Of a DNA stretch of 59,600 nucleotides, positions 42,203-49,864 are shown piece after piece. Below the pieces are notes generated by a model that had not been told where the DNA came from, made no database searches, and saw nothing but the letters and a program-made list of their open reading frames with translations. The stretch is taken from the NCBI GenBank assembly GCA_011523705.1, contig WTGC01000194.1:1-59600 (forward strand), read 5' to 3'. Each line of letters begins with the position of its first letter. Position 1 is the stretch's first letter. The translations under genes and the position numbers were made by a program. Source of the stretch: Chloroflexota bacterium. GTDB taxonomy: Bacteria > Chloroflexota > Anaerolineae > Aggregatilineales > Phototrophicaceae.

Positions 42203-44770
42203 ATGGTGCAACCGGTCGCGCGCGTGAATGTCGCGCCAAAGCTGCCGCCCCAATTGGGGCGTTTGCATGAATTGACGTATAACCTCCGTTGGTCTTGGGA
42301 TCACGAGACGATCGCCTTGTTTCGCCGGCTCGATCCCGATCTCTGGGAGGCGACCGGGCACAACCCCGAGTGGATGCTGGGACGGATGAGCCAGGGGCGC
42401 CTCAACGCCCTGGTTCATGATACGTCGTTTATGGCGCATTACGCCCGTGTTTGCCGTTCCTTCAATGAATATATGAGCGCGGAACAGACCTGGTTCGCCG
42501 GGCAGTACGGCGGGCTTGAGCGGCAGCCGGTCATCGCCTACTTCTCTATGGAATTTGGCTTGACCGAATGCCTGCAGAATTACTCCGGCGGCTTGGGGGT
42601 GCTCAGCGGCGACCATCTCAAGAGCGCCAGCGATTTGGGCGTGCCACTGGTCGGCGTGGGCATCCTCTATCAAGAAGGCTATTTTCAGCAGTATCTCAAC
42701 GCCGATGGCTACCAGTTGGAGTCTTATCCGCTTAATGACTATGTCAATCAGCCGGTCAAGCTGCAGACGGACGATGCGGGCAAGGCGATCAAAATCTCCG
42801 TGCCCTTGCCCGGGCGCGATCTCTATGCGCAAATTTGGAAGGTGCGGGTGGGGCGCGCGTCCATTTATCTCTTGGACAGCAATATCGAAGACAATTCGTT
42901 GGAAGAAGATCGCAATCTGACCGACCGGCTCTACGGCGGCGACCGGCGCACGCGCATCCGGCAGGAGATGCTGCTGGGCATCGGCGGCGTTCGCCTGTTG
43001 ATCGCCTTGGGCATTGATGCTGATGTCTTCCACATGAATGAGGGGCACTCGGCCTTCCTGCTGCTGGAGCGCGTCCGCAACGCCATGCGCGATCATGGGC
43101 TACCTTTTGAGCAAGCGAAGGCGCTAACCGCCGCCAGCAGTGTATTTACCGTGCATACGCCAGTACCGGCGGGCTTGGAGCGCTTCGAATTCGATTTAAT
43201 CGACGAGCATTTCAGCGATCTGATGGCCGACTTGGGGCTTTCGCGCGACCAGTTTCTCGATCTTGGGCGCGAAAGCATGGGACATTATGAACTCTTCTCG
43301 ATGTCGGTGATGGCGCTGAATCTGTCGTCGGGCGCCAATGGCGTCGCGCAGCTGCACGGCGATGTCTCCCGCGAAATGTGGCAATGGGTCTATCCCAACG
43401 TGCCAGTGCATGAAGTCCCGGTCCGCGCGATCACCAATGGTGTGCACGTGCAGACCTGGGTCAGCCAGGAGATGGCGCAGCTCTTCGATCGCTACCTGGA
43501 TCCGGGCTGGCGCTCGGAGGAATCGCGACGCGAAGTCTGGGAAGGAGTGGCGAGCATTCCCGATGCCGAGTTGTGGCGCACGCATGTCCGGCGGCGCGAA
43601 CGGCTGGTGGCTTTCGCGCGGGACCGCCTACGCGAGCAGTTGCAGCGGCGCGGCCTTTCGCAGACGGAGATCGAAGAGGCGGAGGAAGTGCTGAATCCCG
43701 ACGCGCTCACCATCGGATTCGCCCGGCGTTTCGCGACCTATAAGCGCGCGACCCTGATCTTCCGCGATCTGGGCCGCCTGCGCAAGCTGGTAACTGATGC
43801 CGAGAAGCCCGTGCAGTTCATCTTCGCCGGCAAAGCCCATCCGCACGATAACGAAGGCAAGGAATTGATCCGCACAATCGTCAATGTGGCGCGCGACCCG
43901 GACTTCCGCCATTCAATCGTCTTCTTGGAAAACTACGATATGAATGTCGCGCGTTACATGGTGCAGGGCGTCGATGTTTGGCTGAATAATCCGCGGCGCC
44001 CGAAAGAAGCGAGCGGGACCAGCGGCATGAAAGTCATTTACAACGGCGGGCTGAATTGCAGCATTCCCGATGGCTGGTGGGCGGAGGCTTATCGCGGCGA
44101 TATCGGCTGGTCGATCGGGCACGGCGAGGAATACCGCGAAGACGAATGGGCGCATCAAGATTATGTCGAGAGCCAGGCGCTTTACAATTTGCTCGAGCAA
44201 GATGTTGTGCCGCTGTTTTACCGGCAGGCGCGCGATGGTTTGCCGCGCGAATGGATCCGCCGTGTCAAGCGCAGCATGAAAGAACTGGCGCCGCGTTTCA
44301 ACACCCATCGGATGGTGCAGCAATATACGGAAGAGTTTTATATGCCGCGCTTTCGGGTGAGCCAGGCGATGCGCTCTTCAAACTTCGAGGGCGCCTGCGC
44401 CTTCGTCGATTGGCGGCGTCACCTGGACCGGGCTTGGAATGAGGTAGCCGTGCTCGATGTGGATATCAGCGATGGCGATGTCGAGATCGGCAGCGCAACG
44501 ACAATCCACGCGCGCGTAGCGCTCGGCCAACTATGCCCGCGAGATGTTCGTGTGCAGCTTTACTTCGGCATGCTGGATGCCGCTGGCAACATTCGCGATG
44601 GCGAGTCGGTCAATATGCGAATCGAGGGCGAAAACGGCAACGGCGCCTATACCTACGCCGCCGACCACGTCTATCTGAAGACGGGCCACGTCGGTTTCTC
44701 GGTGCGCGTCTTGCCCTATCACGAGTATCTGCATACTTCGATCGTGCCGAATAAGATCGTCTGGGCTTGA
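42203..44770 (+). CDS. glgP: Alpha-glucan (glycogen/maltodextrin) phosphorylase
   Basis: 855 aa, GT35, of the shorter phosphorylase subgroup. N-terminal YNLRWSWDHET, then VIAYFSMEFGLTECLQNYSG, NEGHSAFLLLERV and HTPVPAGLERFE (catalytic His) and GFARRFATYKRATLIF. The PLP-binding region is PKEASGTSGMKVIYNGGLN (Lys in GMKV). The C-terminal about 110 residues form a beta-rich extension after the catalytic core. It releases glucose-1-phosphate from alpha-1,4-glucan ends. AAGGGAG precedes the ATG. Confidence 0.96.
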   Translation: MVQPVARVNVAPKLPPQLGRLHELTYNLRWSWDHETIALFRRLDPDLWEATGHNPEWMLGRMSQGRLNALVHDTSFMAHYARVCRSFNEYMSAEQTWFAGQYGGLERQPVIAYFSMEFGLTECLQNYSGGLGVLSGDHLKSASDLGVPLVGVGILYQEGYFQQYLNADGYQLESYPLNDYVNQPVKLQTDDAGKAIKISVPLPGRDLYAQIWKVRVGRASIYLLDSNIEDNSLEEDRNLTDRLYGGDRRTRIRQEMLLGIGGVRLLIALGIDADVFHMNEGHSAFLLLERVRNAMRDHGLPFEQAKALTAASSVFTVHTPVPAGLERFEFDLIDEHFSDLMADLGLSRDQFLDLGRESMGHYELFSMSVMALNLSSGANGVAQLHGDVSREMWQWVYPNVPVHEVPVRAITNGVHVQTWVSQEMAQLFDRYLDPGWRSEESRREVWEGVASIPDAELWRTHVRRRERLVAFARDRLREQLQRRGLSQTEIEEAEEVLNPDALTIGFARRFATYKRATLIFRDLGRLRKLVTDAEKPVQFIFAGKAHPHDNEGKELIRTIVNVARDPDFRHSIVFLENYDMNVARYMVQGVDVWLNNPRRPKEASGTSGMKVIYNGGLNCSIPDGWWAEAYRGDIGWSIGHGEEYREDEWAHQDYVESQALYNLLEQDVVPLFYRQARDGLPREWIRRVKRSMKELAPRFNTHRMVQQYTEEFYMPRFRVSQAMRSSNFEGACAFVDWRRHLDRAWNEVAVLDVDISDGDVEIGSATTIHARVALGQLCPRDVRVQLYFGMLDAAGNIRDGESVNMRIEGENGNGAYTYAADHVYLKTGHVGFSVRVLPYHEYLHTSIVPNKIVWA

Positions 44771-44774
44771 GCGG

Positions 44775-44795
44775 GGGCGACCCAATGGCTCGCCC
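44775..44795 (+). terminator. Possible hairpin after glgP
   Basis: GGGCGA and TCGCCC form a 6-bp stem 4 bp past the glgP stop. There is no U-tract, so termination is uncertain. Confidence 0.3.
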
Positions 44796-44843
44796 GTACC
44801 TTTCGTTTATGCAGGACGGGGTACAGTGGCGGCGCGCCGCGAA

Positions 44844-44872
44844 TTGACCGAATGGGCAGCATCGACTAGAAT
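44844..44872 (+). promoter_or_regulatory. Sigma70-type promoter for miaB
   Basis: TTGACC (44844-44849) and TAGAAT (44867-44872) with an exact 17-bp spacer, 36 bp before ATG 44909. Confidence 0.65.
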
Positions 44873-44908
44873 ACGCCCGAAGGCAACAATCGAGCGAAGA
44901 CCGAATCC

Positions 44909-46288
44909 ATGCAATATCATATCTGGACCCTCGGCTGTCAGATGAATGTGGCCGATTCACAATTGCTGGCATCCGAGTTGGAAAAACTGGGGCATAGCGC
45001 CGCCAATGGCAACGGCGATGACGCCGATATCATGATTGTGAACACCTGCGTCGTGCGCCAAAGCGCCGAGGACAAAGGCTTGGGGCGGCTTCAGATATTG
45101 AGCAAGATCAAGGAGGCGCAGCCGGAAAAGGTGATCGGCGTCATGGGCTGCATGGTCGGCGTGCGCGATCCGCTATGGATGCGGCAGCGCCTGCCCTTTG
45201 TCGATGTCTTTATGCCGCCATCGGATCCGTCTGCGATGGTCAGCTTCCTCAAGGAGCGCCAGGACGAAGCGGATGTTCTAACGATGGAGAACGAGGCGCG
45301 CGCGCGGCGAGACGCTTTGCAAGACGGCGAACTCATTCTGCCGCTGCATGAGCGCGGTCAACTGGTGAGCGCGCAGGTGCCCATCGTCTATGGCTGTTCG
45401 CACGCTTGTACCTTTTGCATCATCCCCTTCCGGCGTGGCGTCGAGCGCAGCCGGCGGGTGGGCGAGATCGTCGCTCATGTTCGCAGCCTGGCGCGGCAAG
45501 GCGTGAAGGAAGTGACGCTGCTCGGTCAGATCGTGGATCGCTACGGAATGGACATCGAGGACGGACCCGACCTGGCTGATTTGCTGCGCATCGTGCATCA
45601 AGTCGCCGAAGAAGCGGGCATTGAGCGCATTCGCTTTCTCACCAGCCATCCCAACTGGATGACGGACAAGCTGCTGCGGACGGTCGCTGAGCTTCCGCGC
45701 GTCATGCCGCATATTGAAGTCCCGATTCAAGCCGGCGCCGACGCGGTATTGGCGCGGATGCGGCGCGGCTACACCGCCGACCAATATCGCAAATTGGTGG
45801 CCAAGATACGCAAGATAATCCCGCAGGTCGCGATTCACACCGATATCATCGTCGGCTTCCCCGGTGAAACGCGGGCGCAGTTCATGGAGACCTACCGCAT
45901 CCTGGAAGAGCTCAAGCTGGACAAGGCGCATCTGGCGCGTTACAGCCCGAGACCGCAAACAGTCAGCGCGCGGCGCATGGAAGACGATGTGCCGGACGCG
46001 GAGAAACGGGCGCGCCATAAAATGCTGGAAGACTTGCAGGCGCGCGTCGTGGCAGAGATCAACGCGCATTACCTGGGCAGCCAGGTGGAAGTCCTGGTCG
46101 AAGAGAAATATAAGGGCCGCTGGCGCGCGCGCACGCCGCAGAACAAGCTGGTCTTCTTTGAAGCCGAGGGTGATTGGAAGGGCAGGTTGACCAAGGTCGA
46201 AATCACCTGGACCGGTCCCTGGAGCATGCAAGCGCGCCTGCCGCAGGAAAAGCCGGCGGCCGATCCCCTGCTCGTGCTCGCTGGTTGA
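44909..46288 (+). CDS. miaB: tRNA-2-methylthio-N6-dimethylallyladenosine synthase
   Basis: 459 aa. The N-terminal MTTase domain has Cys in TLGCQMN, NTCVVR and GCMVG, the auxiliary cluster ligands. The radical-SAM motif is CSHACTFC (CxxxCxxC). A C-terminal TRAM-type domain (VEVLVEEKYKGRWRARTPQN) finishes it. It methylthiolates A37 of tRNAs reading UNN codons. The GQNVNSYG of most MiaB proteins is GQIVDRYG here, which still fits MiaB overall. The stop TGA overlaps a following ATG (TGATG). Confidence 0.95.
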   Translation: MQYHIWTLGCQMNVADSQLLASELEKLGHSAANGNGDDADIMIVNTCVVRQSAEDKGLGRLQILSKIKEAQPEKVIGVMGCMVGVRDPLWMRQRLPFVDVFMPPSDPSAMVSFLKERQDEADVLTMENEARARRDALQDGELILPLHERGQLVSAQVPIVYGCSHACTFCIIPFRRGVERSRRVGEIVAHVRSLARQGVKEVTLLGQIVDRYGMDIEDGPDLADLLRIVHQVAEEAGIERIRFLTSHPNWMTDKLLRTVAELPRVMPHIEVPIQAGADAVLARMRRGYTADQYRKLVAKIRKIIPQVAIHTDIIVGFPGETRAQFMETYRILEELKLDKAHLARYSPRPQTVSARRMEDDVPDAEKRARHKMLEDLQARVVAEINAHYLGSQVEVLVEEKYKGRWRARTPQNKLVFFEAEGDWKGRLTKVEITWTGPWSMQARLPQEKPAADPLLVLAG

Positions 46289-47328
46289 TGACCGATCAAG
46301 TCGCCTGGATATCAAACCTGGAAAGCGGGCGACTAGATTGGTCGCGCCTGCAAGGCTTGTCCGCTACTAAAGCGAATCGGCGCCCGATTGGGTCTACCCC
46401 CCTCGGTCCCCCCATATCAATGGGGGGAAGGTTTCGCCGAGATCTGCATTCATTGACGAATCCTCTGGCAGAATCCCCGAGTCTGTTGAAGTTAGCTCCC
46501 CTCCCCGATGATTCGGGGAGGGGCCGGGGGAGGGGTAGACCCATTGGGCGGCAAGCAAAGCGCAGTACCGGACAAACCTTACAACTCGCCCCTTGGACGA
46601 GGGCGCTCATTTACAGCGCAGGCAATTGTCTCAACCTGTGCTTTCCCTTGGCCGTCGTCTGCCTCTGTCTGGCGGGCTGCAACCTTCAAGATCGGACGGC
46701 CGCAGCAAGCCGGCGCGAACCAACGGACCTGCCCTCCGGTCCGCCAACGATACAGATCGGATCGCCGAATGAAGGCGCCGAGTACGTCATTGGCGAAGAA
46801 ATTCTCGTATCGGTGCTGGCCGCCGATAGCATCGGCGTCAATCGAGTACAGCTATTCGTCGACAATCAGATCGTGCGCACGGTGTCGTCCGAGTCGCTAG
46901 GGGGGGATTTGGCGATGCAGGCGATTCTCAATTATGTGCCGCAGCGCGCCGATCTGGGCACGGTCAATTTGCGGGCGGTGGCTTACCGCGGCGCCGTCGT
47001 CAGCGAGCCGGCCGAGATCACGGTTGTCGTGCGGGAATCGCATTCTCAGGTTGTCGCCACGCCTATCCAGCAATCGAATGTGCCCTTCATTCCCAACGAC
47101 GGCGTCTGCCGCGCCTTGGTCAACGTCGGCTTGAATTTCCGCACCGGACCGAGCACCGGCTTCGAAATCATCACCGTGCTAGGCAGCGGCACTTTGGCGC
47201 CGATCACAGGCCGCAACAGCGCGCATAGCTGGTGGCGCTTGAATGTTGAAAATCGCGTGGGCTGGGTCAGTGGTGATTACACCACGGAATATGGAGATTG
47301 CGGTCGAGTGCCGGTCGTTGCGGGCTAA
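46288..47328 (+). CDS. SH3/Ig-like domain lipoprotein with leader invaded by a repeat element
   Basis: 346 aa if read from ATG 46288, which overlaps the miaB stop. A repeat element (46349-46583) then occupies about residues 21-98. After it comes a lipoprotein signal peptide (FPLAVVCLCLAGC, Cys at codon 46678), an Ig-like domain (IQIGSPNEGAEYVIGEEILV and after), and a bacterial SH3 domain (VGLNFRTGPSTGFEIITVLG, ending VENRVGWVSGDY). No ATG, GTG or TTG in frame lies between the element and the signal peptide, so translation would have to cross the element (ATG 46420 is inside it) or use a rare start. Expression is doubtful. Confidence 0.7.
   Translation: MTDQVAWISNLESGRLDWSRLQGLSATKANRRPIGSTPLGPPISMGGRFRRDLHSLTNPLAESPSLLKLAPLPDDSGRGRGRGRPIGRQAKRSTGQTLQLAPWTRALIYSAGNCLNLCFPLAVVCLCLAGCNLQDRTAAASRREPTDLPSGPPTIQIGSPNEGAEYVIGEEILVSVLAADSIGVNRVQLFVDNQIVRTVSSESLGGDLAMQAILNYVPQRADLGTVNLRAVAYRGAVVSEPAEITVVVRESHSQVVATPIQQSNVPFIPNDGVCRALVNVGLNFRTGPSTGFEIITVLGSGTLAPITGRNSAHSWWRLNVENRVGWVSGDYTTEYGDCGRVPVVAG
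46349..46583. repeat. MITE-like inverted-repeat element, copy 1
   Basis: Terminal inverted repeats of about 20 bp: TGCAAGGCTTGTCCGCTACT on the left and its near-complement (17 of 20) on the right. Inside are two perfect hairpins: CCCCCCAT/ATGGGGGG and an 11-bp stem CCCCTCCCCGA/TCGGGGAGGGG. No coding region of its own. The element lies inside the 5' part of the lipoprotein gene. No clear target-site duplication is seen. Confidence 0.75.
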
Positions 47329-47403
47329 GGGCTTGGTCGGCAGAACGTATTCAACCCCCTCTCCGAAGGTCTATGTTTACGTGTCCCGCCGAGTCGCCGC
47401 CTC

Positions 47404-47651
47404 AAGGGTTGTCCGCTACTGCAGAAAGCCTGTCCTCCATACATTCTACCCCATCCCCGGCCCTTCCCCTGTGAACTAGGAGAGGGAGACTCGACGGCAG
47501 AATCGAGAAATCCGGGTGCCGAAATCGTCAAAATCCCTTGATACTGAGTGCGCTGCAACATTGCTCCCCCTTTCTTAGCTTGCTGGGGAAGGGGCTTGGT
47601 GGGATGGTGTGTAACCGGCGAGATAGCGTGGCCCAGTACCGGACAAGGCCT
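47404..47651. repeat. MITE-like inverted-repeat element, copy 2
   Basis: Ends AAGGGTTGTCCGCTACT (47404-47420) and AGTACCGGACAAGGCCT (47635-47651) are related inversely to each other (13 of 17) and directly to copy 1. A GC-rich hairpin-like block (CTCCCCCT ... AGGGGC) lies in the right half at the same relative place. It is more diverged than copy 1. The surrounding 47329-47795 region otherwise carries no gene; 47329-47403 holds weakly similar sequence, perhaps a remnant. TAAAAT at 47750-47755 could be the -10 of the next gene. Confidence 0.65.
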
Positions 47652-47795
47652 ACACTCTTGCGTTTTGGCGGCCAACCGGACAGGCGGCGCCTACCCCGAT
47701 TCCACAGGATTCGCGCCACAGATTTGTCGCCGACGGCGGGCGGCTGTGATAAAATCAGTACTGTGGATTCCTCGGGCGACGCATAGGCGAATAAC

Positions 47796-49769
47796 ATGGC
47801 TTTGGCGATAACGCGGATCATCGTGGTCACGCGAAATGTGCAGTTTGCCATTGATGTCAAGCGGGCGTTGGAAGCGCTGGGCGAATACAGCGTGACCACC
47901 GCCGCCGATGTTCGCAATGCGATCGAGCAGATCCGCGATCATCCGCAGCACCTGCTGTTATTGGACACGGCGGGCCTGTCGCTTGACCCGGCGCTGATGA
48001 TCGATGTGGTTCGGTCTCGGCAGGAAAGAATCGCCATCGTTCTGGCGCCGGACAGCCTGGCGATGCGCGAACTCGCCCGCGACTATGGCGCGCAAGGCCT
48101 CGTGGATATTCCGGTGATGGCCCGGGATTTGATTCCGATTCTGAATGCCGCGCTTGAGGACTCCGAAGACGCGCTCCAGCAGACGCAGGAAACAGCCACC
48201 GTCGACGTCGGCGAGGACACAATCTACATCGAGTCCCTGGTTGATGACCTGCTCGAGGAAGACCTGGCGCTGAATTATACGCGCCGCCGCTTGCAAGCCT
48301 CTTATGAGCTGCTGAACCCGCGCAGCGATACGGTGGCGGCTGATAGTACCGTTCGAAGCGCGCATGAAGTGTTAGTTGAGCCCGACGACCAGGGCGACAC
48401 GGTACGCTACCGCGTCGTCACAGTCAAAGACGAGGGTGCTAATACCGCCCGGCAAATGACGGAGGCGGATATCGACGAGACGCCTATTTCTGCCGGCGTC
48501 CGCAGCGAAACAGTGCGTGACCTGGCGAATGCGGTATCCGGTGAGGAAGGCGTATCCGCGGCGCCTGCGGAGGCGCCAGCGCCGGATGCTGAGGAGACCG
48601 TTCTTGATTACAGCGAGTCGTTTGAAAACATGCTGAGCGCGGTTCTGGATGAAAGCACACAGTTGGAAAACCTGACGCTGGAATCGCTGTTTGACACCAC
48701 GCGCGAACTGCCCGGCGCGCTTGGCACCGGCGTTGTGCCCGCCTGGCTGCGCGAGACCGAGAAATTCATCCGTGAGCCGGGTTTCCTCTCCGAGATGGCG
48801 GAAAGCCTGCCCCCGCTGGAATCAGGGGCTGATGTTGGCGAGACGACCATCCCGTCGGAGGGCGCTGACCATGACTTGGCGATGGAGCCAATCCCCCCGC
48901 CCGCCGACGAAACCGAGAAGAGCAGCGCCCCGCCGGCCAGATCTGGTGACGAGCGCCCTGCAACCCCGGCCGCCGATCCGTCACGCGCGCCGCTGTGGAG
49001 CCGAAACGACGATCCGTTGTTGGCGCAGCTGGCGGTGACGATGACCCAGATGATGACCAACCTGACCGCGGACGCGACGGTCTTGACGCGCGACAATCAG
49101 ATCGTCGCTTTTTCCGGCGAGATGCCGCTGGACAAGTTTCGCCATTTGCGCCGCGTGATCGCCGACGATTGGACGGCGGAGATTAGCCAATCGCGCATTC
49201 GCTTCGTCAAGCTGCCGGACAGTGGACTGGATTACATGCTCTATTCGCGCGCATCGGTCGCCGAGCATACCTTAACGATGGTCTTCGGCGGCGGGCGGCA
49301 ACTGCGCGACATCCGGCGACAGGGCGATCACATGCTGCGGGCTTTGGACGCGGCCCCTAATGGCGAGCCACTGTCAGCAGCGATCGAAGAACCGGCCGCC
49401 CCAAGCGAGGCCGATTCGCGGCAGCCCTTCGCCTTCGTCTGGCTGGTGGACGATCCGGCGCGCTTGCTGCGGAAGCGCGTCGCCGAGCAAGTGGTTTTCT
49501 GGCTGGAGGTTCAACTTAACAGTTTGGACTGGAAGATTCATCAACTTGACGTGCATCATGATTTCATTTATTTGCGCGCCGATGTGCCGGGAAGCGCCTC
49601 GCCCGAAGCCTTGGTGCGCACGGTGATGGATCGCGCGCGCCAGATCGCCTGCTCGGAAGACCAGGCATTGCCGCGCGATCTATGGGCGGACGCCTACCTC
49701 GTGCTGCAGCCGGGACGCGATATGAGCGAACGGGAATTGCAGCGTTTCCTTCAGTTCGCTCGCGCCTGA
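47796..49769 (+). CDS. Receiver-like, roadblock-like and TnpA-like multidomain protein
   Basis: 657 aa. Residues 1-120 resemble a receiver (IIVVTRNVQFAIDVKRALEA, LLLLDTAGL with an Asp), but the conserved Lys is lost (VDIPVM). Residues 150-400 are an acidic low-complexity linker. About 405-520 looks roadblock/LC7-like (DATVLTRDNQIVAFSGEMPL). The last 110 residues (FAFVWLVDDPARLL, QLDVHHDFIYLRADVPGSAS, DLWADAYLVLQPG) follow the TnpA/Y1 transposase fold order, without the HUH pair or the Tyr. Function unknown; a signalling scaffold is plausible. The gene stands alone. Confidence 0.65.
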   Translation: MALAITRIIVVTRNVQFAIDVKRALEALGEYSVTTAADVRNAIEQIRDHPQHLLLLDTAGLSLDPALMIDVVRSRQERIAIVLAPDSLAMRELARDYGAQGLVDIPVMARDLIPILNAALEDSEDALQQTQETATVDVGEDTIYIESLVDDLLEEDLALNYTRRRLQASYELLNPRSDTVAADSTVRSAHEVLVEPDDQGDTVRYRVVTVKDEGANTARQMTEADIDETPISAGVRSETVRDLANAVSGEEGVSAAPAEAPAPDAEETVLDYSESFENMLSAVLDESTQLENLTLESLFDTTRELPGALGTGVVPAWLRETEKFIREPGFLSEMAESLPPLESGADVGETTIPSEGADHDLAMEPIPPPADETEKSSAPPARSGDERPATPAADPSRAPLWSRNDDPLLAQLAVTMTQMMTNLTADATVLTRDNQIVAFSGEMPLDKFRHLRRVIADDWTAEISQSRIRFVKLPDSGLDYMLYSRASVAEHTLTMVFGGGRQLRDIRRQGDHMLRALDAAPNGEPLSAAIEEPAAPSEADSRQPFAFVWLVDDPARLLRKRVAEQVVFWLEVQLNSLDWKIHQLDVHHDFIYLRADVPGSASPEALVRTVMDRARQIACSEDQALPRDLWADAYLVLQPGRDMSERELQRFLQFARA

Positions 49770-49864
49770 GGCCAAGCAGCACGACGATTTGCCTGTCAGA
49801 TTAGCTGGCAATCGGCTATACTCGCCCCCACAAATCTCAAACGACATTGTGCAGAGTATTCGCT

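Noticed and set aside
46349..46583. GC-rich hairpins read as a CRISPR repeat or a rho-independent terminator pair
   Set aside because: There is no regular repeat-spacer array and no U-tract; the terminal inverted repeats fit a MITE-like element better.
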